64,000 nucleotides of DNA from NCBI RefSeq assembly GCF_016863195.1, contig NZ_BOOK01000010.1, forward strand, positions 248,001 through 312,000. The letters are read 5' to 3'. The notes beneath the pieces are model-generated. The model did no database searches, was not told the origin of the DNA, and saw only the letters and a program-made list of their open reading frames with translations. The translations under genes were made by a program, and so were the position numbers. The DNA comes from Paraplanobispora takensis (GTDB lineage: Bacteria; Actinomycetota; Actinomycetes; Streptosporangiales; Streptosporangiaceae). Shown here one piece after another: positions 16,603 through 25,133 of the stretch; within the stretch, counting starts at the first letter, position 1, and each line of letters begins with the position of its first letter.

Positions 16603-17453
16603 ACGCGGCCGTTCAGCCCCGGTCCGCAGGCCCGCTCCCGGCCCGGTCCGATGACTCGCCGCCGCTCAGGTTCGCCCGGGCGCTGGCGGACTCCTGGACG
16701 ATCACTCTGCGCGACCTGACCCACTGGGCCCGGCGGCCCGGCACGGTCGTGGTCGGCTGGGTCTTCCCCGTCATGATCGTGCTGATCTTCGGCGGCCTGT
16801 TCGGCGGGGCGATCGAGGTGCCGGGCGGGGGCGACTACTTCGAGTTCCTGATGCCCGGCATGTTCACGATGACCATGCTCTTCGGCCTGGAGACCACCAT
16901 GATGGCGGTGACCACGGACGCCGCCCGGGGGGTGACCGACCGGTTCCGCTCGCTGCCGATGAGCTCCTCGGCCGTCGTACTGGGCCGGTGCGCCGCCGAC
17001 ATGCTCAACTCCGTCGTCGGCCTCGCGGTGATGACGGCCGCCGGACTGCTGCTGGGCTGGAGCTGGCACGGCGGGGCCGGTGCGGCCCTGGCCGCCGTCG
17101 GGCTGCTGCTCCTGCTGCGCTTCGCCCTGTTGTGGGTCGGCATCTTCGTCGGCCTGGCCGCCGGGGGACCGGAGACGGTCAGCGCGGTCCAGATCCTGGT
17201 CTGGCCGGTCGGGTTCCTGTCCGGCATCTTCGTGGACGCCGACACCATGCCCGCCTGGCTCGGCGCGATCGCCGAGTGGAACCCGCTGACGGCGACGGCG
17301 TCGGCGACCCGCGAGCTGTTCGCCAACCCCGGCATGGGTGCGGACTCCTGGGTCGAGCAGAACGCGGTGCTCATGGCGATCGTGTGGCCGGTGCTGATCA
17401 CCGCCGTCTTCCTCCCGCTGTCCGCGCGCACGTTCAGGAAGCTGAAGGCCTGA
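16599..17453 (+). CDS. DrrB-type ABC-2 exporter permease
   Basis: The 284-residue membrane protein has an N-terminal cytosolic stretch, six predicted helices and the ABC-2 permease pattern, with VGWVFPVMIVLIFGGLFGG as first helix, RFRSLPMSSSAVVLGR as the amphipathic coupling region and EWNPLTATASATRELF near the end. Together with the ATPase it forms an efflux pump for a hydrophobic compound. The start overlaps the ATPase stop, and a hairpin follows 20 bases after the stop, so the operon has two genes. Confidence 0.92.
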   Translation: MNAAVQPRSAGPLPARSDDSPPLRFARALADSWTITLRDLTHWARRPGTVVVGWVFPVMIVLIFGGLFGGAIEVPGGGDYFEFLMPGMFTMTMLFGLETTMMAVTTDAARGVTDRFRSLPMSSSAVVLGRCAADMLNSVVGLAVMTAAGLLLGWSWHGGAGAALAAVGLLLLLRFALLWVGIFVGLAAGGPETVSAVQILVWPVGFLSGIFVDADTMPAWLGAIAEWNPLTATASATRELFANPGMGADSWVEQNAVLMAIVWPVLITAVFLPLSARTFRKLKA

Positions 17454-17472
17454 GCTTTCCGGCCGGTGACCT

Positions 17473-17501
17473 GCGGGGGCCCGGAATGAGCGGGCCCCCG
17501 C
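17473..17501 (+). terminator. Terminator of the DrrAB-like operon
   Basis: GCGGGGGCCCG (17473-17483) pairs perfectly with CGGGCCCCCGC (17491-17501) over 11 bp with loop GAATGAG. An in-frame ATG for the next gene (17486) falls in this loop, which argues against its use as the start. Confidence 0.85.
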
Positions 17502-17518
17502 CGCGGTTGCACGCCTAC

Positions 17519-18214
17519 GTGAAGGTTGAGATCTATTCCGATGTCGTGTGCCCCTGGTGCTACATCGGCCACACCCGATTCGCCCGCGCCGCCGAGCGCT
17601 ACCGGGCCAAGGGCGGGCAGGTCGAGGTGGTGCTGCGGCCGTTCCAGCTCGCGCCGGACGCCGAGTCCAGGGGAGAGCCGCTGATCGATTGGCTGGCCGC
17701 CAAGTTCGGCGGGCCGGAGCGGGCCGGGCAGATGATGACGCGGGTCGTCTCCGCCGGGGCCGAGGACGGCCTGGAGCTGAACTTCGACCGGGCGGTGCAC
17801 GCCAACACCTTCGAGGCGCACCGGCTCATCCGGCTCGCCGCCGAGCAGGGCCGGGGAGAGGAGATGCTCGAACGCCTCTTCCGCGCCCACTTCACCGACG
17901 GGCTCGACATCGGCTCGGCCGAGGTACTGGAGAAACTGGCCGGCGAGCTCGGCGTCCGGACCGGCTCCGCTTCCGGTTCCGGCGCGGGGGACGGACGGGA
18001 CGGCGCGGCGGACGTCAGGGAGGACCTGGCCGGGGCCCGCGCCATCGGCGTCACCTCCGTCCCGCTGTTCCTGTTCGAGGGCCGGTTCGCCGTCTCCGGC
18101 GCCCAGCCCGAGGACGTCCTGCTGGCCGCGCTGGAGGAGGTCGCCGAGCGGACGGGGCAGACCCCGGCCGCGCAGGCCGGGGACGGCTGCGACGACGATC
18201 ACTGCGCGGTCTGA
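17519..18214 (+). CDS. DsbA-family (FrnE-like) thiol oxidoreductase
   Basis: The 231-residue protein begins MKVEIYSDVVCPWCYIG with a CPWC active site at about residues 11-14, placing it in the FrnE branch of DsbA-like proteins (2-hydroxychromene-2-carboxylate isomerase/polyketide-associated type). The helical insertion (DGLELNFDRAVHANTFEAHR) and VTSVPLFLFEGRFAVSGAQP with the cis-Pro after Val are typical. It has no signal peptide, so it works in the cytosol on thiols or in secondary metabolism. GTG 17519 is favoured because an upstream ATG lies in the terminator loop. A Cys/Asp/His tail (GDGCDDDHCAV) ends the protein and might bind metal. Confidence 0.88.
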   Translation: MKVEIYSDVVCPWCYIGHTRFARAAERYRAKGGQVEVVLRPFQLAPDAESRGEPLIDWLAAKFGGPERAGQMMTRVVSAGAEDGLELNFDRAVHANTFEAHRLIRLAAEQGRGEEMLERLFRAHFTDGLDIGSAEVLEKLAGELGVRTGSASGSGAGDGRDGAADVREDLAGARAIGVTSVPLFLFEGRFAVSGAQPEDVLLAALEEVAERTGQTPAAQAGDGCDDDHCAV

Positions 18215-18301
18215 GCCGCGCGGACGCCCGCCCGGGACGCCCCCCGGACCCGGGCCCGGTCCCGGGACGTGTAAGGCCCGGACCGGGATGCCTCCCTGCC
18301 C

Positions 18302-18330
18302 GGGGCCCGCCGGAATCGCCGGCGGGCCCC
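18302..18330 (+). terminator. Hairpin terminator after the FrnE-like gene
   Basis: GGGGCCCGCCGG (18302-18313) pairs perfectly with CCGGCGGGCCCC (18319-18330) around AATCG, followed by TCCCGTTGT. It separates the FrnE-like gene from the DUF998 gene. Confidence 0.85.
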
Positions 18331-18372
18331 TCCCGTTGTGATGAGCGGAAAGCGACGAGGGGAAGGACGACC

Positions 18373-19059
18373 GTGCAGCGAGCCGCGCAGGCAGGGCTGA
18401 CAGCCGTGGGGGCCGGGGCGATGATCGTCCTCGGCCTGGACCTGGCCTACCTGGCCGAGGTCAACCCGATGCGGCGGACGATCAGCGAGCACGGGCTCGG
18501 CGAGCACGGCTGGCTCTTCTCCCTGGGCGTCGGCCTGCTGGCCGCGGGTTCGCTGGCGATCGGAGCGTCGCTGGTGGGCCGCAGGCTGACGGCGATCCGG
18601 TCGCTGGGGAGCCTCGGGTTGCTCGCGTGGAGCGCCGGGCTGCTGGTGACGGCCTGGTTCCCCAAGCACGACTGGTCCGTCGGGCCGAGCCTCAGCGGGA
18701 GCATCCACCGGGCGGGCAGCATCGTGGCGTTCCTCAGCCTGCCCATCGCGGCGTTGATCATCGCCAGGCCCTGGCGGCGCCATCCCGAATGGCGCCTGCC
18801 CTCCCTGGCGGTGTCCGCGCTGGGGCTGGGCTCGGTGCTCTGGCTGCTGGGCATCGCCGGGGCGATCGTGTTCGCCGAGCGCAGCGGGCTGGCCTGGTGG
18901 CAGGTGATGCCGCTCGGGCTGGTGGAGCGGGGACTGGCCGTCACCGAGGTCGCGGTGGTGGCCGCGCTGGGGATCTGGGCGGCCCGCCGCGAGGGGGTAC
19001 GGCTCCCGCGGGGCCAGGCGGGACCGGGTCAGGCGTCGCCGAGGTCGCCCGCGCGATAG
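18373..19059 (+). CDS. DUF998 family membrane protein
   Basis: The 228-residue protein has about six transmembrane helices with the DUF998 pattern: a first helix with GAGAMIVLGLDLAYL, the loop NPMRRTISEHGLGEHGWLF and a third region AWFPKHD. Function of the family is unknown. GTG 18373 follows GGGGAAGGACG. The last 31 bases overlap the end of the convergent thymidine kinase gene, so the hydrophilic C-terminal tail (about 20 residues, Gly/Pro/Arg) is encoded antisense to it. Confidence 0.8.
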   Translation: MQRAAQAGLTAVGAGAMIVLGLDLAYLAEVNPMRRTISEHGLGEHGWLFSLGVGLLAAGSLAIGASLVGRRLTAIRSLGSLGLLAWSAGLLVTAWFPKHDWSVGPSLSGSIHRAGSIVAFLSLPIAALIIARPWRRHPEWRLPSLAVSALGLGSVLWLLGIAGAIVFAERSGLAWWQVMPLGLVERGLAVTEVAVVAALGIWAARREGVRLPRGQAGPGQASPRSPAR

Positions 19060-19658
19060 TGGCGCCGGCACAGCACCTGATAGCGGATCGGGTCGGCGCC
19101 GGTGTCGCCGATGACGACCTGCTCGCCGGTGCGGACCATCCTGCCCTCGACCACCCGGGCGTTCAGCCGGCCGGGACGGCCGCACCAGCACAGGACCTCG
19201 ACCTGCAGGCGGCTGATCTCGTCGGCCAGCTCGAACAGGCGCTGGGCCGCGGGGAACATCTGCGAGCGGAAGTCCGAGGCCAGACCGAAGGCGTAGACGT
19301 CGATGCCGTGCTCGTCGGCGAGGTCGGCCAGCTGCTCGATCTGCTCGACGCCGTAGAAGCAGGCCTCGTCGCAGATGACGTAGTCGATGGGCTTGTGCGC
19401 CAGCACCAGCCCCACCAGGTCGAGGCCGTCCTCGACCTCCACGGCCTCGCTGCCCAGGCCGATCCGGCTGGTGACCCGGGCCCCGCCCGAGCGGTCGTGC
19501 TTGGTCAGTACGAGCCCGCGCCTGCCCTGGCGGCCGTGGTTGTAGTTCATCTGCAGGGCCAGGGTGGACTTGCCGCAGTCCATCGGGCCGAAGTAGAAGC
19601 GCAGCACCCCGTGCCGGGTTCCGGCGGGGACAGCGGACAGCGCAGACAATTCGGTCAC
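19029..19658 (-). CDS. tdk: Thymidine kinase (type II)
   Basis: Thymidine kinase phosphorylates thymidine to dTMP with ATP in pyrimidine salvage. The 209-residue protein shows the P-loop FGPMDCGKST, the DEACFYG motif (Walker B-like with the catalytic Glu), the flexible lid region (FGLASDFRSQMF) and zinc-binding cysteines (VLCWCGRPGRLNAR and QVLCRRHY), all typical of tetrameric type II enzymes. GTG 19658 is chosen because TAAGCT lies eight bases upstream, fitting a -10 box for a leaderless transcript. The length matches the family. It overlaps the convergent DUF998 gene by 31 bases. Confidence 0.92.
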   Translation of the reverse strand: MTELSALSAVPAGTRHGVLRFYFGPMDCGKSTLALQMNYNHGRQGRRGLVLTKHDRSGGARVTSRIGLGSEAVEVEDGLDLVGLVLAHKPIDYVICDEACFYGVEQIEQLADLADEHGIDVYAFGLASDFRSQMFPAAQRLFELADEISRLQVEVLCWCGRPGRLNARVVEGRMVRTGEQVVIGDTGADPIRYQVLCRRHYRAGDLGDA

Positions 19659-19807
19659 GGGGCGCCAGCTTAGCGGGTCCGCCGCAGGTGTTTGAGCACG
19701 TGTGCCCTTGGTAGGAATCACAGTTCCCACGCCGGTCAAGGTTCAGCGTGGCTTGTTTCCGTAAAGCGTGGGAGATTCTTTTTGCCCGACCGAACCTGGG
19801 AGAACCC

Positions 19808-20293
19808 GTGACGACTACCAAGACCTCCGCCCCCGCCGCCGCATCCGCCGCCGCAAAGCCCGTCCCGTCGGGGGCGGTGCCCGCCGCGGTCCCGCCCGCC
19901 CCGGCGCCCGCGTCCTCCCATGAGAGCACGGAGATGCCCGCCGCACTCGCCGCGATGATGACCGAGGACGAGGCTGTCGCCGCCCAGGCGGAGGCGGCCC
20001 GCTGGCGGTACGGGTTCTACGTGGTGCTGACCGGATTGATCGTCATCCTGGTCGGCTTCGTAGTGATCGCGATGCAGGGCGGCGAGGGAAGCGCCCCGTT
20101 CGCCGGCCTGGTCGGCGTCTCCGGTGCGATCATCGGCGCCTACTTCGGGGTCCAGGTCGGGCAGTCCGGCAAGGCCCGCGTCGAGGCCGAGCTGCGCCGC
20201 GCCAACGAGATGGCCATCCGGCTCGCCGCCAAGATCCACGCGCACGACGCCGACGCGGTGATCAACTCCACCATGGGTGTCCGCCGCCGCTGA
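19808..20293 (+). CDS. Small membrane protein with Ala/Pro-rich N-terminus
   Basis: The 161-residue protein has a disordered Ala/Pro/Ser-rich N-terminal region (about 55 residues), two transmembrane helices (FYVVLTGLIVILVGFVVIAM and FAGLVGVSGAIIGAYFGVQV) and a short C-terminal coiled helix (KARVEAELRRANEMAIRLAA). Such two-helix proteins with a cytosolic helix are often assembly factors or subunits of unknown membrane complexes. GTG 19808 follows GGGAGAA. It is divergent from tdk. No recognised family. Confidence 0.7.
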   Translation: MTTTKTSAPAAASAAAKPVPSGAVPAAVPPAPAPASSHESTEMPAALAAMMTEDEAVAAQAEAARWRYGFYVVLTGLIVILVGFVVIAMQGGEGSAPFAGLVGVSGAIIGAYFGVQVGQSGKARVEAELRRANEMAIRLAAKIHAHDADAVINSTMGVRRR

Positions 20294-20335
20294 CCTCCTG
20301 ATCGAGAAGGCGTCTTCCGGGCCGCGGCGGCCGGA

Positions 20336-22570
20336 TCAGTGGTCGGCGTGGTAATGCCACGAGATCTGCTGGTCGCTCAGCTGGGTGGGATACACGGCCA
20401 CCTCGTCCATGCTCCCGGTCAGATAGTCGCCTGCCGGGCGGTTCGGCCAGCCGGCCAGGGAGGCGCCGCCCCACCGCCAGTAGCCGGTGGGAACGGACAC
20501 GGGCGTGACCGCGGCCCGGGAGGCGACCAGGACGCCGTTGACGTACAGCTTCATGCCGCCGGTGCCAAGGCTGGCCGCCACGTGCGTCCAGGCACCGGTG
20601 GTGATCGCGGCGGGGCTGCGGATCGTCGTGTAGGCGCTGCCGGCGCCGAAGCTGAGCCGTCCGGCGTTGTCGACGTAGAGCACCCGGTCGCTGGTGCCGT
20701 CCGGCAGGGGCTTCATGGCGGTGTTGAACCCGATCACCTGCCCGCCCGAGCCCCCGGCGGCTTTGACCCAGCACTCCAGAGTGAAGGCGGCCGGGCCGGC
20801 GAAGGGGGTGGGATTGTAGGCGGCGTAGGCGTTGTGGACGCCGGTGAAGGCCATCGCGGTGCCGGTGCCCAGCCCCTGCTGCGCTCCCTGCAGCGCGCCG
20901 ATCGCCCGGGCGCCCATGGGGACGACCTCGCCGGCGGGTTCCCGATCCTGGTACAGGTCGCGGATCTGGACGGCGGGCAGCGCCGCCTGATACAGCCGGA
21001 CCCGGTCGACCAGGCCCTGCCAGTAGCCGGTCGGGCTCCCGCCGATCAGCCGGTAGCCGACGACCAGGCCGTTCGCGGCGTTCCAGGGGGTGCCGCCGAA
21101 GGTGGCGGTCCTCTCCAGCGTGCCGTTGACGTACAGCGACATCCGTTTGGCGGTCGCCTCGAACACCCCCGCTAGGTGGACCCAGGTGCCGGTCTGAATG
21201 GTGGTGGTGGACTCGGCGGCGCTGACACCGGTGCCGGTGTCGGAGGTGGCCATGCGCAGCCGCCACTTCTTCGTGGCGGCGACGGCCTGGAAGGCGAACA
21301 CGCTGTTCTGGGTGCCCTGCTGGGCCAGCGCGTGGTGGTCGGTGGTGATGTCGGCCAGGTTGACCCAGGCGGCGGCTGTGAAGTCCTCATCGGTGCGCAC
21401 CGGCGAGGCACCGGAGACGCGGTCGCCCGTGCCGTTGAGGGAGATCGCGTTGCCGTTGCGGCCCGCGGCGAACGTGCCGCCGGTGAGGGTGCCGGTGCTG
21501 CCGTAGCCGGAGGAGTCGGCCGTGGTGGCGGCGCCGGCGGACTCGTCGAACTCCCATCGGGTCTTCATCGAGTCCCGGTGGATCCCGGTTATCTCGCTGG
21601 AGCCTATCGCGCGGCTGTACACGCGGACCTCGTCGACCATGCCCTTCCAGTACCGGGCGTAGGCGCCGCCGCTCAGCACCCGTCCCACGGTCAGCGGCCC
21701 GGCGGCGTTCCAGGACGCGGTGTGGTCGACGGTGTGCTCCTGGACGCCGTTGACGTACAGGGAGAGCTTGCCGTTCTCCCGGTCGCGCACGGCGACCAGG
21801 TGCGTCCAGATCCCCACCCGCGGGACGCTGGAGGAGTAGGCGCGGATCGCGGTCACGGTGTCGGCGTCGACGCTGGTCATGCGCAGCGCCCAGCGGTCGA
21901 GGGAGGCGGAGTATTGCAGGGCGAAGCCGCTCTGGCGCTCGCCGTCCTGGCTGACCGCGTAGCGGTCCTCGGCCTTGTCCTCCAGGTACACCCAGGCGGA
22001 GACGGTGAAGCTCCGGTCGGTGCGCACCGCCGGGTCGGTGCCGACCACGACGTCGTCGGCGCCGTCCAGACTGATCGCGCCGGCTCCGCGCCGGCCGGGG
22101 GCGGTCCAGGCGGGACCGGTGGCCGGGGGCGAGGCGGTGGCCGTCCCGTTCATCAGGGTGCCGGCGTTGGCCCCGCCGGAGGAATCGGCGGCGGTGGCGC
22201 CGGCGGACTCGTCGAACTGCCACCAGGTCATCGGCCCGTTGGTGGGGCCGTTGTAGGTGCCGGGCCGGTCGGCGGCGCCGGCGTCGTCGGCGGTGGAGGC
22301 GGAGGCGCCCGAGGGGCCCTCCCCGCTGCGGTGGTGGAGGTCCGGCCCGTCGCCGCTCACCAGGGTGGGGTAGGTGGGGAACGACGCCGTCGCCCGGTCG
22401 CCGGCCGAGGTGGCGCCGGCCGTGGCGGTGAAGGACGCGTGCGTGCCGCGCAGGCCGATCAGCAGTCCCGTCAGCAGGACGACGGCGACCACTGCGGCGA
22501 GTGGCGCACGACGAGCCCGCGCACCCGACGGACGTACGGGCCTGCGGTGCCGACCGGCGAATGTGGACAT
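20336..22570 (-). CDS. Exported LamG-domain protein, probable SipW-type substrate
   Basis: The 744-residue protein carries an N-terminal basic region and a hydrophobic core (APLAAVVAVVLLTGLLIGL) followed by THASFTATAGATSAGDRATAS, the pattern of signal peptides cleaved by SipW-type (S26B) peptidases. After a linker with PTNGPMTWWQFDESAG come three concanavalin-like LamG domains (about residues 130-345, 350-550 and 560-744), each with a core like FTVSAWVYLEDKAED and LSLYVNGVQEHTVD. LamG domains bind carbohydrate or protein ligands outside the cell. The ATG at 22570 follows GGAGGCAGGAGC. The neighbouring SipW peptidase and TasA-like gene suggest a surface or matrix system. Confidence 0.85.
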   Translation of the reverse strand: MSTFAGRHRRPVRPSGARARRAPLAAVVAVVLLTGLLIGLRGTHASFTATAGATSAGDRATASFPTYPTLVSGDGPDLHHRSGEGPSGASASTADDAGAADRPGTYNGPTNGPMTWWQFDESAGATAADSSGGANAGTLMNGTATASPPATGPAWTAPGRRGAGAISLDGADDVVVGTDPAVRTDRSFTVSAWVYLEDKAEDRYAVSQDGERQSGFALQYSASLDRWALRMTSVDADTVTAIRAYSSSVPRVGIWTHLVAVRDRENGKLSLYVNGVQEHTVDHTASWNAAGPLTVGRVLSGGAYARYWKGMVDEVRVYSRAIGSSEITGIHRDSMKTRWEFDESAGAATTADSSGYGSTGTLTGGTFAAGRNGNAISLNGTGDRVSGASPVRTDEDFTAAAWVNLADITTDHHALAQQGTQNSVFAFQAVAATKKWRLRMATSDTGTGVSAAESTTTIQTGTWVHLAGVFEATAKRMSLYVNGTLERTATFGGTPWNAANGLVVGYRLIGGSPTGYWQGLVDRVRLYQAALPAVQIRDLYQDREPAGEVVPMGARAIGALQGAQQGLGTGTAMAFTGVHNAYAAYNPTPFAGPAAFTLECWVKAAGGSGGQVIGFNTAMKPLPDGTSDRVLYVDNAGRLSFGAGSAYTTIRSPAAITTGAWTHVAASLGTGGMKLYVNGVLVASRAAVTPVSVPTGYWRWGGASLAGWPNRPAGDYLTGSMDEVAVYPTQLSDQQISWHYHADH

Positions 22571-22644
22571 GCTCCTGCCTCCAGTTGGGATCTCCTGAGC
22601 CCGGGATGAGATGGCGCCGGCCGGTTCCCCAGCGGGGGAAGGCC

Positions 22645-22890
22645 TCAGGCGGCGCGCCGGGCCTCCCAGGTGAAGATCGCCTGCGCGACCTGGCCCTGGG
22701 CGTCGTCGCTGACATCGGCGGGTAGCAGCCACGACAGCCGGTATCACTTGGCGGTGTTCCGCGTGGCGCCGTCCCATCCGCCCAGGCCGGTGCTGATCAG
22801 CACGCTCAGGGCCACCACGGCGCTGCGGGATCGGCGGCGGCGGGGCTCGTCGGGCAGTGGGTTCTTCTCGCGACCGGAGTCGGTGTCCAT
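22645..22890 (-). pseudogene. Wrecked TasA/camelysin-like gene
   Basis: An ATG at 22890 with AGAGGT upstream opens a basic N-terminus and a signal-like hydrophobic stretch (AVVALSVLISTGLGGW), then a TGA at 22746-22744 interrupts after 48 codons. The same frame continues YRLSWLLPADVSDDAQ and IFTWEARRAA to a second stop at 22645. This tail aligns with the end of the intact neighbour at 23581-24201 (YRFSWQLQDDN and RFTWEAQSLSL), while about 100 central residues are missing. It is best explained as a paralogue that suffered an internal deletion and a nonsense change. It lies between the LamG gene and sipW on the same strand. Confidence 0.75.
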
Positions 22891-22897
22891 ACCTCTG

Positions 22898-23473
22898 TTA
22901 TCGGCGGCGCCGGCCCCGGCTGAAGGCACCGGGGCGGGAATCGTCCGCCGGTGTGGGCAAGGACGCCAGAGCCAGCGCCAGCAGCGCCGCCAGGGCGAGC
23001 TTTCCGAGGGCGCCCTCGTGCAGCCACAAGGAAGGCAGCCCGACGTAGGGGATCAGCAGCCGGGGCAGGCCGATGACCGAGGAGGCCGGCACCGGTGTGG
23101 AGTCGGGGCCGGGATTGGCGTCCCCCTTGGTCGTCAGGGAGCCCCCCGGCTCCAGGGCGACCACCCGGTGGATCAGTGTGGTGCCGGGACGGGCCGGATC
23201 GTCCACCAGCACGATCTGCCCGGGCCTGACCGCTGAGGCGTCCGCCGGCTGGACGAGCACCACGTCCCCGGGGTGCAGCTTCGGCGTCATCGAGCCCGAC
23301 AGGATCACCTGGCTGTGCCACCCGAACAGCATCGGGACGAGCGACGCCAGCATCAGGATCACAATCACACCGCGCACCGTCCGCACGGCGAGAGCGGCCG
23401 CCGGCCACGCCGCCCCGACCAGCGCGCGCACGTCCGGACGGCCGGTCGCGGGGAATGCTGCGTGTGTCGTCAC
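22898..23473 (-). CDS. sipW: SipW-type (S26B, ER/archaeal-type) signal peptidase I
   Basis: The 191-residue membrane protease has an N-terminal helix (GVIVILMLASLVPMLFG), the nucleophile motif ILSGSMTPKLHPGD, the catalytic His in TTLIHRVVAL (a His replaces the Lys of ordinary bacterial signal peptidases, the mark of S26B) and the TKGDANPGPD box with the third catalytic acid, then a C-terminal helix. Enzymes of this type process a small set of dedicated substrates such as TasA in Bacillus. GTG 23473 has GGTGAG upstream. The flanking genes encode proteins with matching signal regions, so they are the likely substrates. Confidence 0.88.
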   Translation of the reverse strand: MTTHAAFPATGRPDVRALVGAAWPAAALAVRTVRGVIVILMLASLVPMLFGWHSQVILSGSMTPKLHPGDVVLVQPADASAVRPGQIVLVDDPARPGTTLIHRVVALEPGGSLTTKGDANPGPDSTPVPASSVIGLPRLLIPYVGLPSLWLHEGALGKLALAALLALALASLPTPADDSRPGAFSRGRRRR

Positions 23474-23580
23474 GATCTCACCGTTCTTGTCGGGTGGGCG
23501 GCGGTGTCCCATCGGCCGTGACGTCGCCGAACTGAAGCGAACTCTCACGTCGGGTCTTCCCCGGCCGATGGAATCTCGTT

Positions 23581-24201
23581 ATGAGGCAGCCGACCGGTGC
23601 GCACCGGAAACCACGGGCAGGGCGAAGGGCCGCGGGCAGGATCGCCGTCGCCGTGGCGCTGGCCGCGGCCATGCTGTCGGCGCGCGGGTCCTACGCCGGC
23701 TTCGAGGTGCTGACCGCCACCGAGCCGAACACCTGGACGGCCGGGACCGTCGACCTCAGCGTGGCGCCGGCCTCGCTGCAGCTGTCGATCGAGGGCGCCA
23801 TCCCCGGCAGCTTCGGCAGCACCTGCACACGGGTCACCTCCACCGGCAGCCTCCCCGCCCAGGTACGCCTCTATCTCAAGGGCGCCGACCTGGGCGGGGA
23901 CGGCCTGGCCTCCCATGTCACCCTGCGGATCGACGAGGGCACCGGCGGCAGCGCCGACTGCGGTGACTTCGTCCGCACCGGTACCGTCTACAACACCGCC
24001 GGCATGAGCGACACCGCCAAGACCGTGGCCGGCTTCAGCGCTGTCGCGCACGACTACGCCACCGGCGCCGGCTCCTGGAACGCGGCCCCCAATGACCAGC
24101 GGTCCTACCGGTTCTCCTGGCAGCTGCAGGACGACAACGCCGCCGCGGGACGGACCCTGACGGCGAGGTTCACCTGGGAGGCGCAGAGCCTCTCACTCTG
24201 A
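23581..24201 (+). CDS. TasA/camelysin-like exported protein
   Basis: The 206-residue protein has a long basic N-terminus and a hydrophobic segment (AVAVALAAAMLSARGSYAGF), followed by TATEPNTWTAGTVDL, close to the start of mature TasA/CalY-type proteins (FxDxxxxTxNTFxAGTLDL). The rest is a beta-rich domain of about 165 residues with two Cys (SFGSTCTRV and SADCGDF) and a final RFTWEAQSLSL. Relatives form amyloid-like fibres or act as metallo-like surface proteins. ATG 23581 has GGAA before it. It is divergent from sipW, whose product probably matures it. Confidence 0.78.
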   Translation: MRQPTGAHRKPRAGRRAAGRIAVAVALAAAMLSARGSYAGFEVLTATEPNTWTAGTVDLSVAPASLQLSIEGAIPGSFGSTCTRVTSTGSLPAQVRLYLKGADLGGDGLASHVTLRIDEGTGGSADCGDFVRTGTVYNTAGMSDTAKTVAGFSAVAHDYATGAGSWNAAPNDQRSYRFSWQLQDDNAAAGRTLTARFTWEAQSLSL

Positions 24202-24269
24202 GCCCTGAGCCCTGAGACCCGGCTCGTCACCCTGCTCGTCCATGTCCTCCGAGAGCCCGGCCGGGACGG

Positions 24270-24935
24270 TCAGGCCGTCTGCGGGACGATCGGGCCCTCG
24301 CTGGCCTGGACCAGGACGAAGCCCTGGCCCCGGAAGGCGAGCTGTACGGCCTCGCCGCTCCCGCGGCCGATGAGCGCGCCCGCCTTGAAGGTGCGGTTGA
24401 CGCCCACCTGCAGCCCGGCGCTCCAGCACACCGCGGACTGGCCGTCGGCGAAGGTCGGCGCCTGGGAGGTGTCCAGCAGCACCGGCGCGCCGTACGCGGT
24501 GACCGCCACCCAGCCGGTGCCGGTGATCGTGGTGTTGAACAGGCCGCCGGCGGCGACACCGGCGCCCTGCACCCGCTGGATGTCCCAGGTGAGCTGCGGG
24601 TCGAAGGCCAGCAGGTTGCTCCCGTTGACGGTGAGTGCCTCGTTCTGCAGATAGAACAGGTGCACGTCCTGGGCCTTGTCGGCGAGGAAGAGCATGCCCT
24701 GGCCGCGCACGCGCATCAGCGGCGTGCCCTCGCCGGTGACCATCTTCTTCAGGAACCGGCCCATCCCGCCGGAGCCCTCGTAGTCGAAGTCCATCTGGCC
24801 CTGGAACGCGACCATCGACCCCTGCCGGGCGAGCACCTCCCCGTTGAGCTGGACCCGCAGCATCTTGTTGTTCTGCTGGGCGAAGTGGCCGGGAGCCTGG
24901 CCCTGGTCCAGGTTTCCGAAGAACGAGCTGAGCAC
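24270..24935 (-). CDS. AIM24 family protein
   Basis: The 221-residue protein belongs to the AIM24 (TerB-associated beta-helix like) family: N-terminal FFGNLDQGQAPGHFAQQNNK, MLRVQLNGEVLARQGSMVAF, and the repeated Gly-rich beta strands VRGQGMLFLADKAQDV and GTGWVAVTAYGAPVLLD. Bacterial members have no proven activity; the fold is a double beta-sandwich. It has no signal peptide. GTG 24935 follows AAAGGCAG. The gene is divergent from hyuA with about 200 bases between them, and its end faces the TasA-like gene. Confidence 0.85.
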   Translation of the reverse strand: MLSSFFGNLDQGQAPGHFAQQNNKMLRVQLNGEVLARQGSMVAFQGQMDFDYEGSGGMGRFLKKMVTGEGTPLMRVRGQGMLFLADKAQDVHLFYLQNEALTVNGSNLLAFDPQLTWDIQRVQGAGVAAGGLFNTTITGTGWVAVTAYGAPVLLDTSQAPTFADGQSAVCWSAGLQVGVNRTFKAGALIGRGSGEAVQLAFRGQGFVLVQASEGPIVPQTA

Positions 24936-25098
24936 GGAGGCTGCCTTTCGGGGTCGGTGGGGACGTCGCACCATGCGGGACGTCGCACCATCAAAGACGC
25001 GCGCGGCGGGACGGGAGTTCCTCAAGGCGCCGCCGGAGATCGCCGGGGATCGCCGAGGTTGCCAAGGATCAAGGCGAGCTTCGGCAGAGTCCGCCGAT

Positions 25099-25126
25099 TT
25101 GCCCGATCGGCGCGACTGGGTAGACA
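25099..25126 (+). promoter_or_regulatory. Putative promoter of hyuAB, leaderless
   Basis: TTGCCC (25099-25104), a 16-bp spacer and TAGACA (25121-25126) end seven bases before the hyuA ATG at 25134. No Shine-Dalgarno is present, so the mRNA probably starts at or next to the ATG. Confidence 0.55.
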
Positions 25127-25133
25127 CGGGGTC

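Noticed and set aside
17486-17518. ATG 17486 as the start of the FrnE-like gene
   Set aside because: The codon lies in the loop of the perfect terminator hairpin 17473-17501, and the extra residues do not belong to the family, which starts at MKVEIYSDVVCPWC.
22744-22746. TGA as a selenocysteine codon in the TasA-like remnant
   Set aside because: No SECIS-like hairpin or selenoprotein context is evident, the residue aligned in the intact paralogue is not Cys, and about 100 residues of the domain are missing, so a pseudogene is simpler.
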